64,000 nt of DNA from Pseudoxanthomonas indica (lineage in GTDB: Bacteria > Pseudomonadota > Gammaproteobacteria > Xanthomonadales > Xanthomonadaceae). Position numbers and translations under genes: made by a program. The notes beneath the pieces were generated by a model. The model did not search any database, had not been told where the DNA came from, and saw nothing but the letters and a program-made list of their open reading frames with translations. Below are positions 55,812-64,000 of the stretch, piece by piece. Numbering within the stretch: position 1 is the first letter of the stretch; each line of letters opens with the position of its first letter. The stretch lies in the NCBI RefSeq assembly GCF_900167565.1, contig NZ_FUZV01000002.1:682001-746000 (forward strand), in the 5' to 3' direction.

Positions 55812-57281
55812 ATGTGCGGAATCGTCGGCATCGTCGGCAACCAGAATGTTGCCGGCCAGCTCTATGACGGGCTGACCGTCCTGCAACACCGTGGGCAGGA
55901 CGCCGCCGGCATCGCCACCGCCGATGGCACGCGCCTGCGCGTGCACAAGGACAACGGACTGGTGCGCGACGTGTTCAATCCCAAGGCGATGAGCGTGCTG
56001 GAAGGCCGCGTGGGCATCGCCCATTGCCGCTATCCCACCGCCGGCTCCGAAGGCATGGACGAGGCGCAGCCGTTCTACGTCAACTCGCCCTACGGCATCG
56101 CGCTGGCGCACAACGGCAACCTGATCAACACCGACGCCCTGCGCCAGGAAGTGTTCGCGCAGGATCGCCGCAACATCAACACCGAATCCGACAGCGAAGT
56201 GCTGCTGAACGTGTTCGCCCACGAGCTGGACCTGCAGCGCACGCTCACCCCGGAAGCCGCCATCCGCGCGGTGGCCGGCGTGCATCGCCGGGTCAAGGGC
56301 GGCTATGCGGTGGTGTCGGTGGTGCTGGGCCTGGGCCTGGTGGCGTTCCGCGACCCCAACGGCATCCGTCCGCTCGTGCTGGGCAAGCGCGATCACAACG
56401 AAGGCATCGAGTACATCGTCGCCTCCGAATCGGCCGCGCTGGACATTCTCGGCTTTTCCCGCGTGCGCGACGTGCAGCCCGGCGAAGCGCTGGTGATCAC
56501 CGCGCGCGGCGAGCTGTTCTCCGAAATCGTCGCCGAGCAGCAGCAACATGCGCCGTGCATTTTCGAGTACGTGTACTTCGCGCGTCCGGACTCGATGATC
56601 GACAACGTCTCCGTGCACAAGGCGCGCATGCGCATGGGCGTGAAGCTGGGCGAGAAAATCCTGCGCCTGCGTCCGGATCACGACATCGACACGATCATCC
56701 CGATTCCGGACACCTCGCGCGACGCCGCGCTGGAAATCTCCAACGTGCTGGGCGTGAAGTACCGCGAAGGTTTCATCAAGAACCGCTACGTCGGCCGCAC
56801 CTTCATCATGCCCGGCCAGACCGAGCGGGTGAAATCGGTGCGCCGCAAGCTCAACCCGATCCACCTGGAGTTCCGCAACCGCGTGGTGTTGCTGGTGGAC
56901 GATTCGATCGTGCGCGGCACCACCTCGCAGCAGATCGTGCAGATGGCGCGCGACGCCGGCGCCCGCAAGGTCTACCTGGCCTCGGCCGCGCCGCCGGTGC
57001 GCTTCCCCAACATCTACGGCATCGACATGCCGGCGGTGGACGAACTGGTCGCGCATGACCGCAGCATCGAAGACATCGAGAAGCTGCTGGGCTGCGACTG
57101 GCTGGTCTACCAGGATCTGGAAGATCTGGAAGTGGCGGTGCGCGAAGGCAATCCGCAACTCAGTCACTTCGATTCGTCTTGTTTCAATGGCGAGTACGTG
57201 ACCGGCATCGACCCGGATTACTTCGAGCGGATCAAGCAGAGCCGTTCGGACGAAGCCAAGCGCAAGCGCCGGGTCTCCTGA
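55812..57281 (+). CDS. purF: Amidophosphoribosyltransferase
   Basis: 489 aa. First committed step of purine synthesis: glutamine plus PRPP give phosphoribosylamine. The N-terminal glutaminase nucleophile is Cys2 ([13 protein letters not shown]), with [19 protein letters not shown] and LAHNGNLIN in the same domain. The PRPP-binding motif [20 protein letters not shown] stands at about residue 358. [20 protein letters not shown] and [16 protein letters not shown] are also conserved. No PurR operator was recognised. The C-terminal tail is Lys/Arg rich. Confidence 0.97.
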   Translation: MCGIVGIVGNQNVAGQLYDGLTVLQHRGQDAAGIATADGTRLRVHKDNGLVRDVFNPKAMSVLEGRVGIAHCRYPTAGSEGMDEAQPFYVNSPYGIALAHNGNLINTDALRQEVFAQDRRNINTESDSEVLLNVFAHELDLQRTLTPEAAIRAVAGVHRRVKGGYAVVSVVLGLGLVAFRDPNGIRPLVLGKRDHNEGIEYIVASESAALDILGFSRVRDVQPGEALVITARGELFSEIVAEQQQHAPCIFEYVYFARPDSMIDNVSVHKARMRMGVKLGEKILRLRPDHDIDTIIPIPDTSRDAALEISNVLGVKYREGFIKNRYVGRTFIMPGQTERVKSVRRKLNPIHLEFRNRVVLLVDDSIVRGTTSQQIVQMARDAGARKVYLASAAPPVRFPNIYGIDMPAVDELVAHDRSIEDIEKLLGCDWLVYQDLEDLEVAVREGNPQLSHFDSSCFNGEYVTGIDPDYFERIKQSRSDEAKRKRRVS

Positions 57282-57305
57282 CGCGCCAGACGGCGTGGCG
57301 CACGC

Positions 57306-58127
57306 ATGTCTGACGTAGCGGCCACTCCGTCGTTGTTCGACGCCGCCCGCGCCTGCCTGGACGCGGCGCGCGTGGAAGACAAGGTGGCGTTGACGCAGCA
57401 CTTCGCCGCTGAATTCGCCGCAGGTCGCCTGGCAGCGCCGGAGACTTGCAGCGAGCCCGAAGCGATCCGCATGCCGGGTCGTCCACCGAAACCCATGCTC
57501 GTACATCCACGCGAGTTGCCGCGGCGCGGCCTGGGCAGCGTGGTGGGGCGCGCGGCGTTCATCCACGCCATTGCGCATATCGAACTCAACGCCATCGACC
57601 TGGCCTGGGATGCGGTGTATCGCTTTCGCGGCTTGCCCGGCGATTTCTATGCCGACTGGGTTGGCGTGGCGCTGGATGAATCGCGCCACTTTGTTCTGCT
57701 GCGCGAGCGCCTGCAGGCGCTGGGCCACGACTACGGCGACTTCGATGCGCACAACGGTCTGTGGGAAATGACCGAAAAGACCGCGCATGACGGCCTGGCG
57801 CGGATGGCGCTGGTGCCGCGCGTGCTGGAAGCACGCGGACTGGATGTCACCCCCGGCATGATCCTCAAACTGCGCGAGCTGGGCGACGACGCCACGGCCG
57901 ACATCCTGGTGATCATCCTGCGCGAAGAAGTGGCGCATGTCGCGGCGGGTTCGCGCTGGTTCCGCTGGTACTGCGAACGCGCCGGCGTGGAGCCGCGCCA
58001 ACGCTTCCGCGAGCTGCTGAAGGAGTACGCCGGCGGCTATCTGCACGGTCCGTTCAATGTCGAAGCGCGGCTGCTCGCCGGCTTCGACGAGGACGAACTG
58101 GCCTCTCTGCAGGCCGCTGCCGGCTGA
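57306..58127 (+). CDS. DUF455 ferritin-like protein
   Basis: 273 aa. Three segments have the spacing of a four-helix di-metal site: HAIAHIELNAIDLAWD (Glu and His), VALDESRHFVLLRERL (Glu and His) and IILREEVAHVAAGSRWF (Glu and His). This is the DUF455/COG2833 family, related to the ferritin-like oxidases; a PPKPMLVHPRELPRRGLG stretch precedes the helical part. Metal binding is a strong inference, the reaction unknown. It follows purF after 24 bp and ends 4 bp before a long palindrome. It converges with lpxH. Confidence 0.82.
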   Translation: MSDVAATPSLFDAARACLDAARVEDKVALTQHFAAEFAAGRLAAPETCSEPEAIRMPGRPPKPMLVHPRELPRRGLGSVVGRAAFIHAIAHIELNAIDLAWDAVYRFRGLPGDFYADWVGVALDESRHFVLLRERLQALGHDYGDFDAHNGLWEMTEKTAHDGLARMALVPRVLEARGLDVTPGMILKLRELGDDATADILVIILREEVAHVAAGSRWFRWYCERAGVEPRQRFRELLKEYAGGYLHGPFNVEARLLAGFDEDELASLQAAAG

Positions 58128-58130
58128 AGA

Positions 58131-58190
58131 AAAACAGGGGTCAGAGTACGATTTCTCGATTTCTCGAAATCGTACTCTGACCCCTGTTTT
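58131..58190. repeat. 60-bp perfect palindromic element
   Basis: Perfect 25-bp arms 58131-58155 and 58166-58190 enclose a 10-nt loop. The arm core GGGGTCAGAGTACGATTTC is like the GGGGTCAGAGTAC repeat scattered in many proteobacteria near REP-associated tyrosine transposases, so this looks like a transposon-derived mobile repeat (REPIN-like). It stands between the ends of the DUF455 gene and lpxH. Because of its long stem and TTTT on both flanks it can end transcription from both sides. Confidence 0.85.
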
Positions 58191-58199
58191 CGCGCGCCC

Positions 58200-58937
58200 C
58201 TACAACGCTTCCAGCTGCATGCCCTGCGGATCCACACGCAGCACCGAGCCTTGCTCGTACCAATCACCCAGCACCACGCGACGGCATCCGCGACCCTGCA
58301 CGCCCAGCTCATGGATGGCGGGTCGGTGGGTGTGGCCCTGGATGATCGTATCGATGCCGAACCGGTTGAAGGTGGCGTCCACGGTCGCCGGCGTCACGTC
58401 GGTCACCGTTTCGAACTGCGCACGATCGCTCTGCTTCAAACCCTGCTGTCGCGCGGCGCTGGCGGCGCGCGCCTGGGCGGCGAAGGCCAACCGCGCGGTC
58501 AGCGGCTGCGAAAGGAACTGCTGCTGCCAGGCCGGGTCGCGCGTCTGCGCGCGGAAGGCCTGATACGCCGTGTCATCGGTGCACAGCAGGTCGCCATGCA
58601 TCAGTAACGTTGGCTTGCCGTAGAGCGAGATCACCGCGGGGTCGGGCAGGATGCGCATCCCCGCGCGCCGTGCATAGTCCTGGCCGACCAGGAAATCGCG
58701 GTTGCCGCGAATGAAGTACACCGGCACCCCCACGTCGACCAGTTCGCGGATGCGTGCGGCCACATAGGCGCCGGTCTCGGACGGATCGTCATCCCCCACC
58801 CAGGCTTCGAACAGGTCACCCAGGATATAGACCGCCTCGGCCTGCGGGCCCTCGCGGTGCATGAACGCGCCGAACAATTCGGTAATGGCCGGGCGCGCAT
58901 CGTCCAGGTGCAGGTCGGAGATGAAAAGGGTGGTCAT
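58200..58937 (-). CDS. lpxH: UDP-2,3-diacylglucosamine diphosphatase LpxH
   Basis: 245 aa. Cleaves UDP-2,3-diacylglucosamine to lipid X in lipid A synthesis. Metallophosphatase ligands are visible in order: DLHLDD (residues ~8-13), [38 protein letters not shown] and [11 protein letters not shown]. The ATG at 58937 begins the family sequence [12 protein letters not shown]; the frame extends upstream without similarity. Peripheral inner-membrane enzyme. Shares a 112-bp divergent gap with gltX. Confidence 0.95.
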   Translation of the reverse strand: MTTLFISDLHLDDARPAITELFGAFMHREGPQAEAVYILGDLFEAWVGDDDPSETGAYVAARIRELVDVGVPVYFIRGNRDFLVGQDYARRAGMRILPDPAVISLYGKPTLLMHGDLLCTDDTAYQAFRAQTRDPAWQQQFLSQPLTARLAFAAQARAASAARQQGLKQSDRAQFETVTDVTPATVDATFNRFGIDTIIQGHTHRPAIHELGVQGRGCRRVVLGDWYEQGSVLRVDPQGMQLEAL

Positions 58938-59049
58938 GCGCTCATGATAAGCGCCGGAAATGGCGTTGGCGCACGCAGTTACGGGGGGCGCATCGGCCAG
59001 CGACAAGGCTTCGGGTTAAAATTCGCGCCTTCAGATGACGAGTCCCCCC

Positions 59050-60453
59050 ATGAGCTGCCGTACCCGTTTCGCCCCCAGTCCCACCGGCTACCTGCATATC
59101 GGCGGCGCCCGCACGGCGCTGTACTGCTGGCTGGAAGCCCGTCACCGCGGCGGCGATTTCATCCTGCGCATCGAGGATACGGACCGCGAACGCAGCACCC
59201 AGGCGGCGATTGACGCCATCCTGGAAGCGATGGACTGGCTGGGCCTGGACTACGACGAGGGCCCGATTTACCAGACCCGGCGCCTGGACCGCTATCGCGA
59301 AGTGGCCGAGCAGCTGCTGGCCGCGGGAAAAGCCTATTACGCCTACGAGAGCAAGGAAGAACTGGACGCCATGCGCGAAGCCGCCATGGCCGCCAAGGAA
59401 AAGCCGCGCTACGACGGCCGCGCCCGTGAGCAGGGCCTGGCGTACCGCGACGACCCCAACCGGGTCATCCGCTTCAAGAATCCCGTCGATGGCAGCGTGG
59501 TGTTCGATGATCTGATCAAGGGCCGCATCGAGATCAGCAACAGCGAGCTGGATGACATGGTGATCTTCCGTCCCGATGGCTATCCCACCTACAACTTCGC
59601 GGTGGTGGTGGACGACATGGACATGGGCATCACCGAAGTGATTCGCGGCGATGACCACATCAACAATACACCGCGCCAGATCAACATCTACGAAGCCCTG
59701 GGCGTGGCCGTGCCCAAGTTTGCGCACATGCCGATGATCCTGGACGAGGAGGGCGCCAAGCTGTCCAAGCGCACCGGTGCGGCCGACGTCATGCAGTACA
59801 AGGCGGCCGGTTACCTGCCGCACGCGTTGATCAACTACCTGGCGCGACTGGGCTGGTCGCATGGTGACCAGGAAATCTTCAGCCGCCAGGAGCTGATCGA
59901 TCTGTTCTCGGTCGCCGACGTCAATTCCAAGGCCGCACGCCTGGACATGGCCAAGCTGGGCTGGGTCAACCAGCACTACCTGAAGACCGACGAGCCGGCC
60001 GCGATTGCGCCGCATCTGGAATACCAGCTGGGCCTGCTCGGCCTGGACCTGAGCCAGGGCCCGAGCCCCGCCGATGTGGTGGTGGCCATGCGCGATCGCG
60101 TGCAGACCCTGAAGGAAATGGCCGAGCGCGCCGTGGTCTGGTACCAACCGCTGGAATACTACGACGAAGCCGCCGTGGCCAAGCACCTGAATGCCGCTGC
60201 CGAAGCGCCGCTGGCCAAGGCCCGCGAGCTGCTTGCGCAAACCAATGAGTGGAGCGTGGAAGCCGTTTCGGCCGCCCTGCACGACGCCGCCACGGCGCTG
60301 GGCATCGGCATGGGCAAGGTGGCCCAGCCCATGCGCGTGGCCATCACCGGCACCCAGGTCAGCCCGGATATTTCGCAGACGGTGTACCTGGCCGGACGCG
60401 AGCAGGCCTTGAAACGCATCGACGCAGCGCTTATCAAGATCACAGGAACCTGA
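59050..60453 (+). CDS. gltX: Glutamyl-tRNA synthetase
   Basis: 467 aa (E. coli 471). Charges tRNA-Glu. Class I signatures: the HIGH-type motif [19 protein letters not shown] at the N-terminus and KLSKRTGA (KMSKS equivalent) near residue 236. IEDTDRERS and [19 protein letters not shown] are conserved GluRS segments, and a C-terminal anticodon-binding helical part is present. The ATG at 59050 matches the family N-terminus; the one at 59035 is less likely. TAAAAT (59017-59022) is a possible -10. Divergent from lpxH. Confidence 0.96.
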   Translation: MSCRTRFAPSPTGYLHIGGARTALYCWLEARHRGGDFILRIEDTDRERSTQAAIDAILEAMDWLGLDYDEGPIYQTRRLDRYREVAEQLLAAGKAYYAYESKEELDAMREAAMAAKEKPRYDGRAREQGLAYRDDPNRVIRFKNPVDGSVVFDDLIKGRIEISNSELDDMVIFRPDGYPTYNFAVVVDDMDMGITEVIRGDDHINNTPRQINIYEALGVAVPKFAHMPMILDEEGAKLSKRTGAADVMQYKAAGYLPHALINYLARLGWSHGDQEIFSRQELIDLFSVADVNSKAARLDMAKLGWVNQHYLKTDEPAAIAPHLEYQLGLLGLDLSQGPSPADVVVAMRDRVQTLKEMAERAVVWYQPLEYYDEAAVAKHLNAAAEAPLAKARELLAQTNEWSVEAVSAALHDAATALGIGMGKVAQPMRVAITGTQVSPDISQTVYLAGREQALKRIDAALIKITGT

Positions 60454-60466
60454 GCCCGGCCCCGCC

Positions 60467-60955
60467 ATGCCTACCCACGCCTGCACCGATCCCAAGCACC
60501 ATGTCAGCGACGCGCGCGGTTTCGTGCGCGCGGTGGAGCATGCCTGCCAGGAACGCGGCCTGCGGTTGACGCCCATCCGCTCACGCGTGCTGGAACTGAT
60601 TGCCGACGCCGGCAAACCGGTCAAGGCTTACGAATTGCTGGAATGGGTGCGCGCCACCAAGGGCGTGGGCGCCGATGCGCCGCCCACGGTCTATCGCGCG
60701 CTGGATTTCCTGATGGCCAACGGCTTCGTGCACAAGCTGGAGTCGGTCAACGCCTTTGTCGCCTGCCACCATCCGAACAGTGCACAACATTCGGTGCCGT
60801 TCCTGATCTGCGATCGCTGCCATAGCGCCGTGGAGCTGGAAGACCGCGAAGTGGTCGAACAACTCGAACAACGCGCCAAGGCGCTGGGCTTCCAACCGCA
60901 GGCCCAGACGCTGGAAGTACACGGCCTGTGCGCGCGCTGCGCCGAGACCGCCTGA
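60467..60955 (+). CDS. zur: Zinc uptake regulator (Fur family)
   Basis: 162 aa. Fur-fold winged helix: GLRLTPIRSRVLELIADAG, DAPPTVYRALDFLMANGFVH. The structural zinc Cys pairs are CDRCHS and CARCAE near the C-terminus, and the regulatory site includes His/Cys in FVACHHPNSAQHS. The pattern is that of Zur rather than Fur. It represses zinc uptake genes when zinc is plentiful. It follows gltX by 13 bp on the same strand. A receptor with a His-rich loop (62892-64000) lies ~2 kb away and is a plausible target. Confidence 0.9.
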   Translation: MPTHACTDPKHHVSDARGFVRAVEHACQERGLRLTPIRSRVLELIADAGKPVKAYELLEWVRATKGVGADAPPTVYRALDFLMANGFVHKLESVNAFVACHHPNSAQHSVPFLICDRCHSAVELEDREVVEQLEQRAKALGFQPQAQTLEVHGLCARCAETA

Positions 60956-60982
60956 TCGCGCGCCCTGCGCGGTGACCCACAC

Positions 60983-62242
60983 TCAGGCGGTCGCCACTTT
61001 CAAGGCAGGCGCCTGTTCGCGGATGGGCAAATTGGCTACGGCCGCCAGCAATGCCAGCGCGATATCCAGATACCACATCAGCGAATAGTTGCCGAAGCGC
61101 TCCATCGTCACGCCGCCCAGCCACGCGCCAAAGAAGCCGCCCAACTGGTGCGAGAGCAAGGTCAGGCCGAACAGCGTGCCCATGTAGCGTGGCCCGAACA
61201 ACTTGCCCACCAGGCCCGCGGTCGGCGGCACGGTTGCCAGCCAAGTAAAGCCCAACGCTGCTGCAAACAGATAGAACGTGATGGGCGAGGGCGGTGACAG
61301 CAGGTAGATCACGATCATCACCGCGCGACTGGCGTACATCACTGCCAGGATCCACTTCATCCGGTAACGCTGGCCGAGCGCGCCGGCCACCAGGCTGCCG
61401 GCGACGTTGAACAGGCCAATCAGCGCGAGTGATGCGGCCGACACGCTGGGCTCCAGGCCACATAGGGCGATTTCGCCCGGCAAGTGCGTGACCAGAAAGG
61501 CGATGTGCACGCCGCAGGTGAAAAAGCCCAGGTGCAGCATCCAGTAACTGCGATCACGCAGGGCGATGCGCAGTTGTTCGCGCAGGGTGATCTCGGCGGG
61601 TGCGGCGTGTCCGGCTGTCGCTGCCGTCGCGGCCGCTGCCTTGCGTCGCAGCGGCCACGCCAGGGGAATGGCCGCCAGCGAGCTGATCGCCAGCGTGTAC
61701 ATCGCCGCCGCCCAGCCCGCGGCGCTGATGATCGCCTGCACCAGCGGAGCGAACACGAACTGACCGAGCGACCCGCCTGCATTGATGAAGCCCGCCGCGA
61801 ACGAGCGCTGCTGCGCCGGCACCTGCTGCGCCGTCGCGCCAATCAGAATCGAGAAGCTGCCGGCACCCGCACCGGCGGCCGTCAGCACGCCCAGGGTGAA
61901 CATCAAACCCCAGGTGCTCTTCATCCACGGTGTCAGCGCCAGACCAATGCACAGCAACACCGCGCCCAACACCAGCACGCCGGTGGAGCCGCGCTTGTCG
62001 GCAATCGCGCCGAAGATCGGCTGCACCGCGCCCCAGGTGAACTGGCCAATGGCCAAGGCAAGACTTATCGCCGCAATGCCGACGCCGGTGCTTTCGTGGA
62101 TGGGGGCGACAAACAGGCCGGTGGTCTGGCGCGCACCCATGGTGATCATCAAAGTGGCTGCGGCTGCCAGCAGCAGGGGCCAATGTCTGGGAGCGTGTGC
62201 CGGTGTGGGGGCGACCGTGGATGCGGGCGAGGGCGAAGTCAT
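60983..62242 (-). CDS. MFS transporter
   Basis: 419 aa with about twelve transmembrane helices. MFS features: RQTTGLFVAPIHESTGVG near helix 1, FGAIADKRGS (loop 2-3 motif A-like), GAGAGSFSILIGATAQQVP and FINAGGSLGQFVFAPL, the last typical of the oxalate/formate antiporter-like or monocarboxylate-like MFS subgroup. Substrate unknown. Its ATG overlaps the MarR stop, where GGAGGAGG serves as ribosome binding site. The preceding MarR gene and the operator in their promoter make drug or metabolite export likely. Convergent with zur. Confidence 0.88.
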   Translation of the reverse strand: MTSPSPASTVAPTPAHAPRHWPLLLAAAATLMITMGARQTTGLFVAPIHESTGVGIAAISLALAIGQFTWGAVQPIFGAIADKRGSTGVLVLGAVLLCIGLALTPWMKSTWGLMFTLGVLTAAGAGAGSFSILIGATAQQVPAQQRSFAAGFINAGGSLGQFVFAPLVQAIISAAGWAAAMYTLAISSLAAIPLAWPLRRKAAAATAATAGHAAPAEITLREQLRIALRDRSYWMLHLGFFTCGVHIAFLVTHLPGEIALCGLEPSVSAASLALIGLFNVAGSLVAGALGQRYRMKWILAVMYASRAVMIVIYLLSPPSPITFYLFAAALGFTWLATVPPTAGLVGKLFGPRYMGTLFGLTLLSHQLGGFFGAWLGGVTMERFGNYSLMWYLDIALALLAAVANLPIREQAPALKVATA

Positions 62243-62676
62243 GCCGCCTCCTCCTGCGGACGCAGGCAATCGGTCAGCGCCTGCAGTTCGGCGTGCAGGC
62301 GGGCGACGGCTTCCGTGCCAAACGCTTGATCAATTTGTTTCTGTGCGCGCTTCCAATGCGGGCGCGCCAGCTGCAGACGCGCGCGACCCGATTCGCTGAG
62401 TTGCAGCAGGCGCTGGCGTGCATCTTCGCCACGTACTTCCAGCAGCCAGCCTTCGTCGAGCAGTGGCTTGAGGTTGCGGCTCAAGGTGCTGCGGTCCATG
62501 CCCAGGGCATCGGCCAGATCGCCCAGGGCGCGCGGCGCTTCGGAGGTTCGGCGCAGGATCGAATACTCGTTGAGGCTCAAGTCCACCGCTGCCAACTCGC
62601 GGTCGTAAATCTGCGAGACCTGACGAGTGGCGCGGCGCAGGTGGAAACAGGTGCAGGGGCTGGATGTCTCGGCCAT
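62239..62676 (-). CDS. MarR-family transcriptional regulator
   Basis: 145 aa. Winged helix in LSLNEYSILRRTSEAPRALG and DLADALGMDRSTLSRNLKPL, the MarR recognition helix, followed by the wing (WLLEVRGEDARQRLLQLSE) and a C-terminal dimer helix. It likely represses its own operon with the MFS gene. A 12-bp palindrome lies inside the promoter just upstream. The N-terminus contains two Cys (CTCFHLRRA). Confidence 0.92.
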   Translation of the reverse strand: MAETSSPCTCFHLRRATRQVSQIYDRELAAVDLSLNEYSILRRTSEAPRALGDLADALGMDRSTLSRNLKPLLDEGWLLEVRGEDARQRLLQLSESGRARLQLARPHWKRAQKQIDQAFGTEAVARLHAELQALTDCLRPQEEAA

Positions 62677-62702
62677 GTGCCGGCTCCGGGTGCGGGAACC
62701 GG

Positions 62703-62730
62703 ATTATAGGTGCATATGCACATAAAACAA
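62703..62730 (-). promoter_or_regulatory. Promoter with palindromic operator of the marR-MFS operon
   Basis: On the minus strand TTGTTT (62725-62730) and a perfect TATAAT (62703-62708) are 16 bp apart. The spacer holds the perfect palindrome GTGCATATGCAC (62710-62721 region), extended by partial matches to TATGTGCATATGCAC. It fits a MarR dimer site blocking polymerase; the start codon is about 27 bases downstream of the -10. Confidence 0.8.
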
Positions 62731-62830
62731 GTCCGGCGGTCGGCCGCGTCGTGCGCGTGGCTCGTTGGCGGCCGAACCGCGGTTTTGCTGGCGCCGTCAT
62801 GCAGCCGCAGAGGACTGACACCGGTTGCGG

Positions 62831-62866
62831 AAAAAGGATTCGGCGCCGACATTGCTGTCGGCGCCG
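62831..62866 (-). terminator. Intrinsic terminator of the ZnuD-like receptor gene
   Basis: Perfect 10-bp stem CGGCGCCGAC (62841-62850) / GTCGGCGCCG (62857-62866) with a 6-nt loop, followed on the minus strand by AATCC and five T. It lies 25 bases after the receptor stop. Confidence 0.9.
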
Positions 62867-62891
62867 ATGGGTGCCCTGATTGAGTGGATGC

Positions 62892-64000
62892 TCAGAAGTA
62901 CGCGCGCAATCCGAACGCCACGCCGCGGCCCGGCAACGGCGCGAAATCGCGCAGCAGCGAGGTGTGCGGGCGTGCCTCCTGGTCGGTCAGGTTGCTGCCG
63001 TCCAGGAACACTTCCCAGCTGGTGGCCGGATGATCCCAGCGATAGGCCAGATGCGCATCGACCAGGGTGTAGCCGGGGCTGGCCTCCTCGTTTTGCGCCA
63101 CCTCGTCCTGCTTGAGGTAGCGCACGCCGCCGAGCGACGCACGCCAGCCGCCCTGCGACCAGTTCACCTCCGCACCCAAACGCGCCGGTGCGATGCGCGG
63201 CAGGTTGCCGCCCTGCGCCAGTTCAACGGTGTAGTGATGCGAGTGATCGCCATGCGGCACGTCGAAGGCCACCTGGCGCGTGCCGCCGCCATCCAGCGTC
63301 GCGCGGACTACGTCGCCGTACAGGCGCAGATCCCAGGCGCCCACGGTCTCGGAGTCGGCCAGCTTGATGCGGGCTTCGGCTTCCATGCCCTTGAACTTGG
63401 CGTCCTGCTGCGTCCACACGCGCACCGGCAGGCCTTCCTCCACGCCGGTGTCGGCCAGGTAGATGAAGTCGTCGAAGTTGGTCTGATACGCGGCAATCTT
63501 GAAATCGACACGATCAGTGTGCGCATGCAGGCCAATCTCGGCGCGCTTGCTGCGCTCCTTGTCGAGGTTGGCGTCGCCGATTTCCACCGACTGCGTGGCC
63601 ACGTGCGTGCCGGCGGCAAACAGTTCTTCGTTGGTCGGCGCGCGCTCGGAGCTGTCCAGGCCAAAGCGCAGATCGAACACCGGGTTAAAGCGCCAGATCG
63701 CCGCGGCGGACAGGCTGGTGACATCGAAGGAACGGCGCTCGCGATCCTGTGGATCCAGCTTGACTTGTTCATGGCGACCGCCCAGTTCCAGCTTCCACGG
63801 TCCGAAGTCTTTTTCCTGCACCACGAACAAGCCCAGCGTGTCAGTGGAGGTGGAGGGCACGAAGGCCTCTTCGCCCACCGCGCTGAAATCGGTCGAGCCC
63901 AGTTGCAGGCCGAACGCGCCCTTCCAACCGTGCCAGGCGTTCTGCACTGCTTCCAGCCGCCATTCGTTGCCCTTGTTGTTGAAGCTCGTGGCCGGCAGGC
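62892..64000 (-). CDS. TonB-dependent receptor, C-terminal part (ZnuD-like)
   Basis: The frame is open to the window edge, so signal, plug and early barrel lie beyond 64000; about 369 codons are present. The rest is beta-barrel ending in aromatic Phe (FGLRAYF). Diagnostic for ZnuD-type zinc receptors are the C-terminal HTSLLRDFAPLPGRGVAFGL and a His-rich external segment, VPHGDHSHHYTVEL. FRSPYR-like receptors of siderophores lack these. Together with the nearby zur gene zinc uptake is likely, though unproven. Minus-strand gene ending in a clear terminator. Confidence 0.85.
   Translation of the reverse strand, partial: LPATSFNNKGNEWRLEAVQNAWHGWKGAFGLQLGSTDFSAVGEEAFVPSTSTDTLGLFVVQEKDFGPWKLELGGRHEQVKLDPQDRERRSFDVTSLSAAAIWRFNPVFDLRFGLDSSERAPTNEELFAAGTHVATQSVEIGDANLDKERSKRAEIGLHAHTDRVDFKIAAYQTNFDDFIYLADTGVEEGLPVRVWTQQDAKFKGMEAEARIKLADSETVGAWDLRLYGDVVRATLDGGGTRQVAFDVPHGDHSHHYTVELAQGGNLPRIAPARLGAEVNWSQGGWRASLGGVRYLKQDEVAQNEEASPGYTLVDAHLAYRWDHPATSWEVFLDGSNLTDQEARPHTSLLRDFAPLPGRGVAFGLRAYF

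Noticed and set aside
55725..58046. A 773-codon open frame antisense to purF and the DUF455 gene
   Set aside because: The sense strand holds purF with all catalytic motifs; the antisense product has no family features. Same for 48830-51028 (antisense to the S46 gene) and 25313-27541 (antisense to the S9 gene).
58131..58190. CRISPR repeat or tRNA-like element
   Set aside because: A single palindrome without spaced copies and without tRNA arms; it fits a REP-type element instead.

Overview
This window is a high-GC gammaproteobacterial chromosome segment, most likely from the family Xanthomonadaceae (Pseudoxanthomonas/Lysobacter/Stenotrophomonas group). The evidence is an S46 dipeptidyl peptidase, many TonB-dependent receptors, a TorF-type porin, a sulfate ABC operon carrying an OprP-type porin, and the order folC-dedD-cvpA-purF. 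I saw no rRNA, tRNA, CRISPR array, prophage or intact insertion sequence. Genus is inference; no search was run.

Layout. 0-5.6 kb: LysR regulator fragment, YgiD-type dioxygenase, OmpA-family protein, small exported protein, RsuA-family pseudouridine synthase, kbl. 5.7-11.2 kb: a sulfate uptake operon (outer-membrane porin, sbp, cysT, cysW, cysA). 11.3-16.2 kb: TorF-type porin, a small conserved protein, the methionine ABC operon metN-metI-metQ, and a CurA-like oxidoreductase. 16.2-18.8 kb: a UvrA-like ATPase without the UvrB-binding domain. 19-27.5 kb: a cell-surface signalling and uptake cassette: ECF sigma factor, FecR-type anti-sigma factor, an STN-bearing TonB receptor, a paralogous receptor without STN, and a secreted prolyl-oligopeptidase-family peptidase. 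27.5-31 kb: putA and a divergent Lrp/AsnC regulator. 31-34.4 kb: chorismate-mutase-like gene, nadA and nadB in one overlapping operon behind an FNR-type site at -41.5, followed by a decayed UbiV-like (U32) fragment.

34.4-47.5 kb is the accessory part: PNGase A-like amidase, DUF2306 membrane protein, APC permease, DHFR-like protein, an exported WD40-like protein, a TetR operon whose operator sits inside its promoter, a hydrolase-TPR fusion, a TPR protein, a lipoprotein, and a lower-GC orphan PD-(D/E)XK nuclease beside gntK. 47.6-64 kb returns to core functions: tdh, S46 peptidase, histidine phosphatase, secreted TonB-C protein, folC, dedD with two SPOR domains, cvpA, purF, DUF455 protein, lpxH, gltX, zur, a marR-MFS operon with its operator in the promoter, and the C-terminal part of a ZnuD-like receptor.

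How it fits together. tdh and kbl are the two steps of threonine-to-glycine conversion, here about 42 kb apart. putA degrades proline and is probably controlled by the adjacent Lrp protein. The prolyl peptidase and the S46 peptidase could feed peptide-derived amino acids into such routes. zur and the His-rich receptor suggest zinc control. The most interesting loci are the sigma/anti-sigma/receptor-pair/peptidase cassette and the FNR-type promoter in front of chorismate mutase-nadA-nadB next to a dead anaerobic ubiquinone gene.
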